Shown here one piece after another: positions 12,101 through 24,688 of a DNA stretch of 64,000 nt; the stretch's first letter is position 1, and every line of letters starts with the position of its first letter. The notes below the pieces were generated by a model. That model did no database searches. It saw nothing but the letters and a program-made list of their open reading frames with translations, and was not told where the DNA came from. The translations under genes were made by a program, and so were the position numbers. The stretch covers positions 32,798,001 through 32,862,000 of the forward strand of contig OX467082.1 in assembly GCA_950106755.1 (NCBI GenBank), in the 5' to 3' direction. This DNA is from Climacium dendroides (Eukaryota > Streptophyta > Bryopsida > Hypnales > Climaciaceae).

Positions 12101-13735
12101 GGAGAATGTAAATGTTTGCAAGGATCAATGTGTCATGCAATTATTGTAACATGGTCCTAGAGGAGACGATCATCCACCGCTTTATAGAGTGAGAGTTGAG
12201 TAGGTTAGCTTGTGAGTTTGCCTTGTTAATTCTGCACTCTATTCTCATAATATCTATAGTGGATAGGCACTGGAATAACCTTGCATGGTACGTAGCAGTG
12301 TTTGTTGGGGTCAAGTGTCTTGAAAACATTCAAGCTAGGGGTGTTGATTTGGTCAAATGGTCACTCATTATAGGTTCTCTGATCTAGCTTTGTTGACTTA
12401 GCTGCAATGCACGGGGGTTCAACCAAGAGTAGTAGAGTACTAGTCTTAGTTGAAACTTGAACAATTGATTTGGAAGGCCACCCTACCCTAGACCTCGGGA
12501 TGACGGTGTGGCATTAGACCTCAAGTTTGTGTGATAGATATTTGGACAAGGTGCATAAATTTTTTAGGAAGTTCAATAATACTTAGCTTAGGTCACCTTT
12601 CTTTGGCTTCCATTGTAACAAAGTCATCATGTAGAGCCTATAAAACCACCCATAGATGGGATTTTTGTATAAATTGAGGGTCTTCAGGTTGGAAGTTGGG
12701 TGGTTCTTGAACTGTAAGTCTTTAGGATGAGGTCCTCAGCATTCTACCATTTGTTTCTTGGGCATCTCCTAAAATAAACTCCAGGGTTTCCAAAAAAAAA
12801 GTTAAATACCTTCTATCCCCTTCTTATCAATGATTTTAGAACAATACTTTGATTAGAAATATAGTTGAGATTAATACAAAGAAAATTCAAACGTTTTGAT
12901 TCCAAAACATTTTTTTGTCATCTAAACTGTTTTTACAAACCAAAAATCTTGTTTAAAAACCTCATCTATGAGTCTTGTTTTCTTCTTCAAAAGTTGAACA
13001 AAATGAACATTATTAAAGAACATTCTAATCCTTCCCACTTGAATCCCAAGTAACTATGCAATTTCTATATTATATGGACTTGATTATAATCACTTATAAT
13101 GCATTCTAGTCCAATCTCAAGGGAATTATATTTTTTTAATGTAGAAAATTCTACTAGAACTTTCAATAAAGAATCCAAAAATGTAATTATATACTTTAAA
13201 TGAATATTTTTTGACAACAATAATAGCCTTAAAAAACTATTTATGTGAATTTTTTTAATACATATACTATGAAACAAGCTACCCAATTATAAAAAAAATT
13301 AATAATTTTTTTATTAAAAATAAATCAAACATTGTAAATGAATTTTAATTTTAATTAGAAGGAACTTCTTGTATGGTTTTTAAAAACTATGTATAGGTAT
13401 TTCAATTCTTTATATATATATTGTGAGCTTATTTTTCAAATAAAAATACAATTTAATATTTTAACATTTATTTTATATAATTTGGTCTTTTTAATTTGAT
13501 ATAATTTTTACAAAAATCATCCTCTAAGTTGTTTTAATGCCCATGTCCCTTGCATATAATACAAGAGTTGCATATTTGAGATTTTAATATGTAAGGGTTT
13601 GAAAATAATTGAATTTTTAAGTTTTGTTGACAATTGAAAGGAGATCCTAGATTCTTTTAGAATACATTATTGAAACTTAATATGAATAAACTATGAATTT
13701 CATAGTGTTGAAACTAGGTGTATCTAAAATCAAAC
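9200..13735. other. spacer of the inverted duplication: AT-rich, repeats, no gene seen
   Basis: The spacer holds the third copy of the 1.3-4.2 kb repeat (about 9270-10070), long AT-rich stretches and a SINE-like element at 12338-12800. ORFs at 11486-12387 and 12865-13286 are short, AT-driven and without recognisable domains, and I do not call them. Confidence 0.6.
12338..12800 (+). mobile_element. possible tRNA-derived SINE
   Basis: TGGTCAAATGG (12350-12360) fits the RNA polymerase III A box and GGTTCAACC (12416-12424) fits the B box, at tRNA-like spacing. About 370 bases of unrelated body follow, ending in a run of nine A at 12792-12800. I could not find flanking target duplications, and the length is long for a SINE, so the boundaries are tentative. 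The sequence does not fold as an intact tRNA. Confidence 0.4.
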
Positions 13736-15378
13736 CTTGGCTCTAATGTATGAATATTCTACATTTTTAGTCAATAATCTAGATGGAATGGTTTTGCAAA
13801 TAGGTCACAATGCAATTAGGTGCACCATATGTATCTTCAAGTCCTAATATTGCATTGACAAATTAAATAAGTATGATTTTTTCACAAGTAAAGATTTCAA
13901 CTTCCAAGAAGAAATTGTACAAAATATGCTTAAGATGGATAAACCCAAAATAAAACCTTATCCAAAACCTTGGACATAATGTCTACTAATATACATCCAA
14001 CAAATTATTGGATCCTACTACCAAGAAAAAATCAATTCTTGTGAACTTTCAAATGTATTATTTGGACAATGCGAGACAAAGTTGTGAATTTTTAAAGAGC
14101 CTACTATACAAGCACCTACCACCAATAGTAGGATTTGATATTCAAATCTAATACTTATAATCACATCTATTCACTTCCAAAGATTTTCCAAGATTTTAGA
14201 GGTGACGGTTATGGATACAGTGATGGTTGTGGGTACTGCTACCTTATGTTGAAGAAAAGATTTTAGAGCATCTACCAAAAAAAACTTTGATCCTTCATAA
14301 CTTTTGCATAATGTATCCAAATGCCACGTTGTTTGGTGCGTTGGAACCTCCTTTCCCTTGCCAACACTTGCCAACAAGAAGATATGAAAATGTGAACACT
14401 CTAATAATAGTAACTCGGCACAGTAGCAGAAAGTTTCGGGTTTGGGAGACCCATGGCCAGTCTACCTAACTTACTAAAAACTCTGCAACATTGTACTGAA
14501 GCAATGATCATACACACATGGGAATCGTAGAGTCGCAAATTTTTATTTTTATTTCCTCGGCAATGTGCTCGTGACTGCAATCATACCAAATAATGACACA
14601 CTGCTACTTAGCTAGCATCCACTCAACTTGTTCCTCACTTCCTACTGACTCTTGGATGTTGTTCATGTGCACTGACAATTTGTCAGGCTACAGCCAAGTA
14701 GGTTTTGGAACTTATTTGCTGCACCTTCATTACTAAGAATCGAACAAACACCAAATCTTGTGCAGGCCAAGCCATTTCTGCTACCAAAGCACTCACGCGG
14801 GACAGTCCTCCTCGTTAAGTTGTCCACGAACATTAATTTTGCAACGCTTTCGATGAATTCATGCCCCCGAGAGACTGACTTGGTTTCATATGACTTGTTC
14901 AAGCATGCCTGCCATCACAACATCATTGGGTGTCGCATAAGTTTCAGCAAATTGAACTCCTTTCTTACTAAAACTGTATGTCAGGATATTGATACCTCTT
15001 TGCTGATTCAAGAGCATTGCTAGGCTGTGCACATGTGCATGATATTGTTATGGTAAGGTAAGCTCCGTGGAGTGTCCCTAGCCTGGGATTGACCTTGAAT
15101 GATGCTCTAACCTTTGTGTTGGATGCTCATGGTTCACGTTTAAACCCCATTCAAAGTGAAAAAAGTAGCAAGAAGGTTGAATGGAGGGATATATTTACAA
15201 TTAGAATGTGATATGAACTGGGATACACTTAGTTGGTTGCAAATCAGTGGCTAGCTATGGAACCAAGCAATGTCGAATGACAAGTGCTTTGTTAGTGCAA
15301 CAAGGAGAAAGGATGCAATGATTCGACAGATTAAGAACGTTGGTAGAGGTGATGAGATACTTACAATTCCAATAAATT

Positions 15379-16212
15379 TTAGTGACCGCCGCCGCCTCCA
15401 CCACCGCCTCCACCCGATCGGTTTCCACCGCCTCCACCTCCACCTCCTCCGCCTCCACCGCCACCGCCTCCGCCGCCTCCTCCACCACCGCCACCGCCAC
15501 CACCCCCGCCGCCGCCACCGCCGCCACCTCCACGTCCACGCCCATTACCATTACCTGGTCCCCAACCCCACCAACCTTGGGTACTGACCGACTTCTGAGA
15601 GCCAGTGGTCTGCGAAAACGAACAGGACACCAGCTAGTTAGAACATTAATCAGCTAGCATCAATTTTCTTACAAATGATGAAAATATTTTAGAATGGCAT
15701 CTATCATTTGGCCCAAAGTACAAGCTCAATGACTTCATCATCAATCACATTGCTTCATGGCTATTCGCTTCCAGTTCCAAGAAGAGGTTCAGCTTGCATT
15801 GGAAGATCGAAGAAGAACGCCTGACAGCCCAAAGACGAACAATTGCAAAAACGAGTGGTCTGCCCAAGATATATACTTCCACAAAGTACAGCACTGACGT
15901 TGCAATCGTAAGTGCTACTCTCGGTGCATCCATGCAGAGGTAGCGAAGCTCAATGACACACGTACTAAAACTAATAAAGAGAGAGAGAGAAGTGAAAACA
16001 TCCCATGAACTTCCGGAACATGCAGCGAACAAGTTGCAAATTGAATGAAAATGGACGACAATCATGGGCAAGTGAGCCACCTGAGCTGCAACCACGTGCT
16101 TCGTCTCAACAAGAGTCCTGCCGGCCACAGCGGGCAGAACGAAGGCTTGGCACACAAGGAGCGCCACGAGAAGGACCGCGATGCAGCATCGAGAAAGCCT
16201 CGAGGATCCCAT
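15379..16212 (-). CDS. GRP2: secreted glycine-rich protein
   Basis: On the minus strand exon 1 is 16212-16081 and exon 2 is 15609-15379, separated by a 471-bp intron (CAG|GTGGCT donor, TTTTCGCAG acceptor). The 120-residue product has a signal peptide identical to GRP1, then TLVETKHVVAAQ, then TTGSQKSVSTQGWWGWG. A tract follows that is almost pure glycine, interrupted by NGNGRGRG and NRSG, and ends in His. The Trp/Gly linker and Gly tract are typical of plant cell-wall glycine-rich proteins; the exact role is unknown. ORFs in the other frames across the tract (Ser/Thr/Ala-rich or His/Arg-rich) are shadows of the repeat. A longer ORF running from exon 1 into the intron (to 15745) is read-through. 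Confidence 0.8.
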
Positions 16213-16342
16213 TGCGTCTGCTGCAGACTTAGGACCGGAGCTCGCAAGCTAAGCTTCGTACTGACTGTATGTCTACCTGCAGGCCGGAGAGCCTGCTGAG
16301 TGCTGACTGATGAGCTTGAAGTTGGATGGCCTCCTCATTTAT

Positions 16343-16349
16343 ATGCAGC
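16343..16349 (-). promoter_or_regulatory. TATA box of GRP2 (approximate)
   Basis: Read on the minus strand, GCTGCATATAAATGAGGAGGCC lies about 130 bases upstream of the ATG. The same motif precedes GRP3 at about 19835-19850, and its TATATATC equivalent precedes GRP1. Position is given to within a few bases. Confidence 0.55.
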
Positions 16350-18034
16350 GGAAAACGTGGGTGACGGGGCTCCAACCACCGTGCCAGCTGGATTTGGAAG
16401 CACATGGACACACGGAGTGATTGAGGCACACGGTTGACAATTGTGCACACTGTACTATGGACTGTGTAAAGATCTAGATGCAGCTTTAATGATGGCATTT
16501 TATGCAGGCAAGTGGGCAAGAGGGGATTGCGGTGCGACCAGCTCCGGGAATTTCTAATTTCACTGTGACTCGTATGGGGAGTCAGAACTCCGGAGAATTA
16601 TCGTACTCACAAGGCATACACTTCAAAACTAAAGTTAGACCGGTACTTCAATTTCAAACCAAATGTGCCATATGCCTCATACCCTTAGGTTAAAACATTA
16701 GAACAAGCTGATCAGGCACGAGAAATATCACAGTTTGACAGGGCTTGTTAGTAATGAATCTGACTTCAAGTAAGGTAGCAAACTGTCTGCACCTAAAATC
16801 ATTAAGCATTTGAGCTTGGTTCTATTCCCACTATAAAATTTTCTGAGTTTTAATCGTTGGATCTTCACTACTAGGATTTGCAGGGTGCAACAACAATTAA
16901 TTGTGAATTGAAGTAACGTTTACTCTCCTAAACCACTTTTCAGGAGAAGAAGCACGTTTGTAAGCAAAGTCTCTTGAAAAAACAACGTCCAATCTTGAAT
17001 CAAACTTTGCTTCGAAGTTCTCAATGATCAAGTTATCAAGTGGTGCTTTTGGGGAGTCAAAAGCAGATACGAGATTCTCTTCTTATAAACAACATATGAA
17101 TAAACTGTGAGTTTTTCTTAAACTGTTGATCGAAAGTAGGTGTACCCAAAACGAACCCTAACTAGGCCCGATCTCATGTTCAGACTGGGTGCCTATGCTG
17201 CGACATTAAAAGGTCTTCGTGCATTAAGTCGTATCCTGATTCCAATTGTATCCTAAACTATAATTGTGAAGACAGTAAGCATGGAAAATTGTGTGCCCGC
17301 CATTGATTAGTTAGGTGGTTAGCAGTTTCAGTGCTGGAACTGTTTTCCACTGAGTTCATTGGCAATGCTCTTTGTTGCATATAATTAAATTCCTAACCCA
17401 ATTGACTTCACCGGCCTGCAAATAATGTCGCTGAATGATTTGACCTGGGTCAGAGTTTGGTCAAGTGGGCCTTGACTTTTGTAGCCGTGGCCGGTGACTC
17501 CGGTGGTGATGAAAAAGGTGACTGAGCGATCGTCATGCTTCTTCATTTATGTTTGTCAGTGCAAACAGTCAGGCTCCAAGTGTGCATTGTTTCGGTGCAG
17601 ATGTGATACCCTGCAGCTCAGTTTGCGGTGTTGACATTCACTACCAATGCGCGGGGAGAACCACCGCCGCTTAGAATAGTTCAGTGTTAGCTGGTGCCTT
17701 TGGGGGAAAAAAATGTGTCGGTTGGGATGACCGGTAACCAACCGGCCGGTGTGCAAAAATGAATGGTGGATATATGTAATTATTGTTTTCATGAAATTGT
17801 TAGAATTTAATTGCTTGCCATTTCAAATTCAAAGCTAATACCTAGGTTATTGGAGGTGGGTATTGCTTTAGTATTGGTTGTTGTTGAGGAGCTTGGAAAG
17901 CTTGGCAGGGCAGGTATTGCTTTATGGTCAGTCATGGCAGCCTGACCTTGCTCCATCATTTGTGTTTGCTTGGTGTAATGAAATTTGGAGTTTAGTGAAA
18001 TTAAAATTGGCATGTCTTTGAAAGAGGGGGATTA

Positions 18035-18382
18035 TGGAAAACTTTGTTAAAATGGTGGTATTTTGTGTGCCATTTTCAAACTGCCTACTCTGATCTATAA
18101 AAGTGCTATAGATCTAGGAGAGTTATATATTTCAAAAATCTTGGACTTGGAATCAATGAATCATGGTAGTTGGAATAGATTTAAGAAATCTAGTACTAGT
18201 ATAGAATTTAAACCACATGATTTGAACTATAAAAATAACATCTAGGACACATGTAGATTTCAAATATTTAAGATTAGTATAGATTTCAGACATCTAAGAT
18301 GTTTGTACATTTCAAATCACCCAGTCTAAACCATAAGAACTACCAAAGTAGCGGAATGGTGCCATTTTAACGAAATTGCCCA
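18035..18382. mobile_element. 348-bp MITE with TA target duplication
   Basis: The left end TGGAAAACTTTGTTAAAATG and the reverse complement of the right end TGGGCAATTTCGTTAAAATG form imperfect ~21-bp inverted repeats. TA stands on each side (18033-18034 and 18383-18384). The homologous sequence near 290-310 lacks the block, giving the empty site. The TA duplication suits Tc1/mariner (Stowaway-like) MITEs. A 60-residue ORF inside is not meaningful. Confidence 0.75.
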
Positions 18383-18689
18383 TAGAATTTGCAATTGCAA
18401 ATTTGAAGTCAAAGGAAAATGGTTAGTGAGAATTTGATACTAGAAGAAATGAAGTAGGAGATTTTGATAAGGAAAGGATGCAACCAATGAACCAATGCCC
18501 TAGGAAAAAACCTGGCTCCCTTACATTCAAATTACAAAGAGGAGGGAAATTACCGGGGCAACTCCAAAAACCTCTTGAAAGCTGTTTGCAACTTCACATT
18601 CACAACTCTTTTACGCTTCTTGGTTGTGAATTTAGTGCAAAATTAGTCCAACTTCCCCAATAATACCAATATTTTTACATTGTCACTTG

Positions 18690-19960
18690 TAAGTTATGAC
18701 ATGCTGCCAATGATTGAGACTGAGTGTTAATAAATCCCATGTACGTGATGTATCCAAAAAAAAATAATCATTTACGTCACCTGAAGAGTTCAAAACTAAA
18801 AATTACATCCAATAAGGTAGGTCACCTTATTTGGCATGCAACTATTTGCACAATTCATTTTTCATTAAGTATAAATGCTTTACATTTTCAATACATTCGA
18901 TTGCTAGATAAAAGATTGCTAGGGTGCCAATTGCACTGTGAAGGAAATAGGGTAGTTCACCCATTTCTAGTGATGACTCCTACTTTCTTCACTACACCAT
19001 TTCTTTTCCAAATCCAAGTACTCTTCTTTTGGTACCACTTGCAAACGAGCTTCATATTCTCCTACCTAACATCGAAATAAGGTCCACCCACCCACATTCC
19101 ATGGCCAAAGAGTGTCTGATATGTTACCACAGTGCACATTTCAGGAGAATGATGCCCTGAAACGCGGCTTCGCGTCTGACTGTAAAGCGAAGATTGGCCA
19201 CCCACTGCCTCAAGATTCCCCACCGTCTGAAATTCTAAATGCCAAGTGGTGGTCAGAAGGAAAAGATAACATGTCACTTTTGAACTGAGTATTATTCATC
19301 TGACTTGTAAGGGAATTTTTACTACCAAATAAGCCATATGATCTTTGAAGTTTGAGCACAATTTTAGTCCAAAAAGTGTATGGATTTTAGCTCTTAAGCT
19401 TACAAGCTCTCCATAATTCTCTCCTTGCCTCCATGATCTTCTCTACTATTCTCTCCGACATCATTCTAAGAGCTTCACATACATTTGTTAATACAAGAGG
19501 ATGGACTTCTCAGTAATTCAAGATTGTTACGTAATCCAACGATTTGGATTGGTATAATTCAGTGCTAATGTAGCACCTCGATGAAATGCCCAATTAAATA
19601 TCAATCCAAACGTAAAACGTTACAAAAAGTCAATATCATGTGAAAGGAGAACTTCATATTAAAAGTTAGAAACACAGCACAACGGAGATAAATAAAATCA
19701 TCATCATAAAAGCTGCGAATCTGTTTGCAGGATGTTGACAGTACAAGTGTGCACAATTGTCAACCATGAGTCATACCATGGCGTCAAAATCCAGCTGGCA
19801 CGGCGCTGGAGCCCCGTCGTCCACGTTTTCAGCTGCATATAAATGGGGAGGCCGTGCTACTTCAAGTTCATCAGTGAGCATCTGCAGCTTCAATATTCTC
19901 CTGCAGGTAGCCACGTACACTCAGTACGAAGCTTGCGAGTTCAGGTGCTACTGCCAGCCG
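18690..19960. other. upstream region of GRP3, no other gene seen
   Basis: The region is mostly AT-rich sequence. From about 19720 it becomes similar to the GRP1 and GRP2 promoters: 'gtgcacaattgtcaac', then 'aaatccagctggcacgg', then 'ccacgttttcagctgc'. The ORFs at 18724-19080 and 19062-19277 show no domain or codon pattern I trust. Confidence 0.5.
19839..19845 (+). promoter_or_regulatory. TATA box of GRP3
   Basis: ATATAAATGGGGAGGCC occurs about 125 bases before the ATG, directly after CCACGTTTTCAGCTGC. This is the uninterrupted form of the site into which the GRP1 promoter element inserted. Confidence 0.65.
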
Positions 19961-19965
19961 ATGCA

Positions 19966-20927
19966 ATGGGGTCCTTGAGACTTTCTCGATGTTGCCTCGC
20001 GGCCCTTCTCGTGGCGCTCCTCATGTGCCAAGCCTTCATTCGGCCCACTGTGGCCAGGATTCTCGTGGAGAAGGAGCACGTGGTTGCTGCTCAGGTGAAT
20101 GATCACTTGCCCATGATTGTCCATTTTCAGTGGATTTGCAACTTGTCGCTGCATGTACTGCAAGTTCATGGGATGATTTCATGCACTCTCTCAAGAAATA
20201 TTAGTTTTTATGTGTCATGGAGCCTAGCTAGCTACCTCTGAATGAATGCATGCACCGAGAGTAGCACTTACAATGTGGTGTACTTCATGGAACTGTATGT
20301 CTCGGGCAGACCACTCGTTTTTGCAATTGTTCGTCTTTGGACTGGAGTTCTTCCAATGCAAGCTCTTGGAACTGGAAACGAACATGGAGCGCTGAACATG
20401 GCCTGTTGATGATGATGAAGTCATTGAGTTTGTCTTTGGGCCGAATGATAGATGTCATTCTAAAAATGTTTCCATTTTTTGTACGACAATTTTTGCTAGC
20501 TGATTGATGTTCTAACTAGCTGGTGCCCTATTTGTTTTCACAGACCACTGGCCCGGAGAAGGCGGTCAGTAAACAGGGTTGGGGAGGTTGGGGATCGGGT
20601 AACCGTAACGGGCGCGGTCGTGGAGGTGGCGGTAGTGGAGGCGGAGGCGGTGGTGGAGGGGGTGGCGGTGGTGGAGGGGGTGGCGGTGGTGGCGGTGGCG
20701 GGGGTGGCGGTGGAGGTGGCGGAAGAGTTGGTGGAGGAGGAGGAGGTGGTGGCGGTGCTGGCGGTGGAGGGGGTGGAGGGGGTGGAGGGGGCGGAGGAGG
20801 CGGAGGTGGAGGAGGTGGAGGAGGTGGAGGAGGTGGAGGAGGTGGAGGTGGCGGTGGCGGTGGCGGAGGTGGAGGTGGTGGAAATCGACGTGGTGGAGGA
20901 GGAGGTGGAGGCGGCGGCGGTCGCTAA
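19966..20927 (+). CDS. GRP3: secreted glycine-rich protein, longest copy
   Basis: Exon 1 is 19966-20094 and exon 2 is 20544-20927, with a 449-bp intron (CAG|GTGAAT donor, TTTTCACAG acceptor). Both exons keep phase 0. The 170-residue product starts with a signal peptide (basic LRLSR, Leu/Ala core, cleavage near TVARI), then LVEKEHVVAAQ and TTGPEKAVSKQGWGGWGSG. A tract follows in which about 100 of the 127 exon-2 residues are Gly, broken by GRVGG, GAGG and NRRGG. The ATG at 19966 is preferred over one at 19961 because it alone opens the shared GS(S/L)RLSRCC frame. Codons in the tract are mixed GGT/GGC/GGA/GGG, with visible trinucleotide-scale duplication. It is best viewed as the intact reference copy of the family; secretion is predicted, function unknown. 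Confidence 0.85.
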
Positions 20928-20939
20928 AATCAACAGGAA

Positions 20940-23280
20940 TTGTAAGCATATTATCACCCCATCCTACAACAATGCCAATATACGTCATTCTATTCTAGTG
21001 GAACTGAAGCAGTACGCCTTCTGTACTTGCAAATGCTAAGAAATTGCATTGACAAATTTGCACTAGAATTGCTTGGTTCTATAGACATTCATATGCAAAC
21101 ATTTGCGTCTTGAAAGAAAATGATGCTGACATCATATTCTTTTGAAATATCACTCAACCTTGCTCTTAACTACTATATTACGGAGTACGTATAGAACAAG
21201 TGGGACAACTTTCTTCCTGCCTCTGTCCTTGAATCTGCGAAGACAACAAAGATAATCATATTTTCAGCTTGAACAGAGTTAGTGCTGATACTCATGTAAC
21301 GCATATTGTTGTTGCAATGGCGGGATGGAGCAGGGTTAACAAAGTCTCTGCGCTCGAATTCATCACCCAAACTCAGTAGAAGTGTTGGACACAGTACTGT
21401 TCGTGGACAATAAGGATCTGGAGTGAGTGCTTTGGTAACAGAAATGGCTCGACCTGTATTGTACGAGATTTGGTGTTTGTTCTCAGTAGTGAAGGTGTAT
21501 CAAGAAGTTCAAAAGCTACTTGAGAATTAATAGTGTGTGTGAAGAAATAGACAAAGCGTAGGTCGGAAGAGGTTGACTGGACACTAGCTGCACGCTGGCT
21601 GTCTCATGGAATTGGTGTATGAATTGCAGTCACGTGCAGATTGCCAAGGAAATAAAACTCAAGAGACTCCATGTATTACATGATAATTTCTTCAGTAGAT
21701 TATTAATTGTGGAGTTCATTGTAAGCATGTCGCATCTTCTGAACTTCTGCAAAATGGGTTTACAAGTAAGGTCACAGTACCGAAGGTGGGTACCCCTCCA
21801 AAACGCCACTTTTTGGTACTGTGCCTAGTTACAATTATTAGACTGGTGAAATTTTCATGTTTTCTAGTTGGAAAGCAAAAGCAGGTTCCAACGCACCAAA
21901 GAATGTTGCATTTCAATGCCGTATGCAAAAGTTATGAAGGGTGGAAGTTTTTTTGGTAGCAAGTTCTAAAATCAATTCTTCCACATAGGTCCATATTAAT
22001 TTTGGAGATGTATCTTGGGTGATGATGATGGTTTGAGTCAATGGAAAATTTGTTGGTAATCCATAGGTCATTTTTTGATAGTCCAAAGGTCATTCTAGAT
22101 TCTCTTTGCAAGCTTGCATTTTTTGGAGAACATAGGTACAAAGTAACTATGAGTTTTCAAATTGTTGAAAACAAAAACAAATGTGTTCAAAATCCCCGCT
22201 AGACTCTTGTGTTTAGAGGACTTACATTCTAGCCAAAGTCTAGATGAGACAATTTCACAATTAGGTGTTGTTACCTTGTCTAAAAATTTGAAAATGGCCC
22301 AATTGCCTCATCAAAGTGTAGACATCCTTTGCCTTGTCTAATTTAAGGTAGAAGACCCCATTTCCCACATTTGCCTATGGTGGCCATGCATTCATACTAA
22401 AAACATCATTCTTAAATAAATGAGATTTGCATCAAAATGGGGTAAGTTTGTGCTCACAATCAAAGTCTTAATAATAATAATGGAGTGACTTCATGATCAC
22501 AACAAAAACTCTTACCTTCTTCAATTGGTTAAAACCATCATTAAAAGTGATAGTTTAGGAACTTCATATTATAGTGTTTCTAATTAGGAAAATATTGTAA
22601 ACATTTGAGATGAGAAACATGATCATTATGAATGCAATTATGATGGTTTTAAAGGGAGCTAGTGACTATGGGGGGAGCAATAGACTTCAAACACTCATTA
22701 CAAATTCATGTTTCATCAGAAAAATATAATTCCACTAAATTGCTATCGCCTCACATTTGCCTACCTGTGATTAATAAAGGAAAAAACAAACTCAATCAAC
22801 TAGACCATACGGGGAACTCAAGGCAACCAATTTGCCCGCAATGGGCTCATTTGCCTTCTTTGCTTCTGCAGGCACAGTTAATGAAATTATGATCTCAGGA
22901 ATTTTGTAGAATCAGTATTGGCCACATTTCAGACTCAAGAGGACTCTTACTCAGCATACGACAAACTAAGTGAAATTCATGCGAGTTTTGCAAGATCTTA
23001 GTACTGTGGTAATAAACTAGGAGAACTAATAATAACTTCACTTTGTCCAGATAATATAATGTTCAATACATGAGTTTTGATTTCAAAAGTGTAACGAAAA
23101 GATGAAGGTGAATGCCAGTGATACGTGAGCACACACAGAAAACAAAAAAAATCGAAGTGAATTGATAACATAACTACAATCTAATGCTCTATCCAGTGGT
23201 CTACAGAAACGGAACAATACCATTTGCACAGGATACTAAAGCACAAAGTAATGATAACAGGAAATCATTTTAAACAGAAA
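20940..23280. other. GRP3 downstream unit and AT-rich sequence
   Basis: Up to about 21930 this matches the sequence downstream of GRP1 (to about 8860) and GRP2 (to about 14295), so it is the rest of the duplicated unit. From 22000 to 23280 I see AT-rich non-repetitive sequence and no gene. Confidence 0.55.
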
Positions 23281-23529
23281 TCAGGCTTCAGTTGGTAATT
23301 GGAGCATCAATATTTCCTTCTACTGCCCAGCTCTAATTTGTCATACCCATCATTCAGGGGTAGCAACATCGCTCCTTCTCTAACTGTATGCAAAAATTGA
23401 CGCATGTTAGTAAAAAGTTATACTACAACTAACACCATTGACTGCAATGGAAGTTGCTTGCAGTGACATTACGGTTTCAAAACAAAATTACAAAAGACTG
23501 CAACGCATGACTGCAAATGTCTTCTTACC

Positions 23530-24175
23530 AAGAGGAGAAATTGGTAAAATTCATGTTGTACAGCCTCCCCAAACATATTTTGTACAAATAGCCAACTTCA
23601 GCAAACAGTGGTAGCCCCCTGTAACTTTGTTCTGGAACACAATAGTAGAAAAATTTCACAGGACTTGAAACTGTTACAACAAAGGGTCAAAACTTTTACT
23701 TTGTTAAGGCTATGGTGCTCTCATGCCTGAAACACATTAGTAAATAATCAATCAATGGCCTTGCAAATATACACAGATGAGTAGATCATTCCAAAAGTCC
23801 ACAAACCTTGCGAATCATTTTGAATGAAGCATTGCTTCCCAGCATCAAGCATCTCGCAAATTCACAGAGCTTCTATCAAGGCCCACGCAGCTTCAACTCA
23901 CGTGAGTCGTAGAAACGTCTACATCCTCTCTGAAACCTCCAAAGCCATAGCCTTGCTCCCCGTGATGCCCAACAAGATCTCTGCATATCTGACACACCTA
24001 ACCTTGGCATACGGCTTCGCCAAGGCCTCCGTTTCGTCATCAAGTTGAACAATTGACCTCACCTTCCGGCTGTAGTTAGAGCCAGTATTCAATTTGGCTT
24101 GGGTGGGAGTCACCTCCATATCCAGCTGGTGGTAAGGTAATAGATATTGCACAATTGGGCACTCAACTGACATCC
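23530..24175 (-). pseudogene. possible exon remnants of an unidentified minus-strand gene
   Basis: Two pieces look coding-like on the minus strand. One around 23640-23530 follows a TTCCAG acceptor and reads ...RGLPLFAEVGYLYK. Another lies at 24173-23805 and ends at a good AAG|GTTTGT donor. GC content here is higher than in the flanks. Frames are interrupted by stops and I recognise no family. It may be a captured or decayed host gene fragment. Confidence 0.3.
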
Positions 24176-24688
24176 ACGGTCACCCACGTTGCTAACACTG
24201 GTCTTGAACATTTGAAGCATTTTTATTTTTCGGAACAAATGAAACGAAATTCCATTGGAAAACAGAGTCACCGACAATGGCTACAAGTGACCTGACTGGA
24301 ATAACCCAAATACAGACCGAACAACAGGGACTCGATAGAGAGCAAGGGAAGGAGGAAGGCACACATTCCATGAATTGAAGTTACACGACATTCAAGTCGA
24401 TATTACAAACTCATATGCAAGAGGTTTGGAAGAAGACAGCTAAACTTGCGAATGCAATAGGATGACCCGACTTGTGATGAACAATTACAGCTTAATAGAA
24501 TGTTGTTTGAATGATAATATTAAGAACCAACATCGTAATATTTGCAAGAGCACAGACAGAATGTTTGTATAGTATGAGTACTGTACTCTACAGAGCTCTG
24601 TCAAGGTAATGAAGCTCCAAATTATGTACAAACAATGTATTGTACTAAATTCTAAATATAATACAATGATCTAAATGAGTGTATGTGG

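Larger units (their letters stand above)
13735..17900. repeat. right arm of large inverted segmental duplication
   Basis: This is the reverse-complement counterpart of 4400-9200; matched blocks are listed under the left arm. It carries GRP2 on the minus strand. It lacks the foldback element and the promoter insertion found in the left arm, so those arrived after the duplication or were lost here. Confidence 0.8.

Noticed and set aside
15745..16212. 155-codon minus ORF running from the GRP2 signal peptide onward
   Set aside because: Beyond 16081 it reads the intron; the conserved acceptor and glycine exon show that splicing is the correct interpretation.
20538..20988. Long antisense ORFs rich in Ser/Thr/Ala or His/Leu/Arg opposite GRP3
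   Set aside because: They are reading-frame shadows of the GGN repeat; the same happens at 15270-15657 opposite GRP2. No start context or domain.
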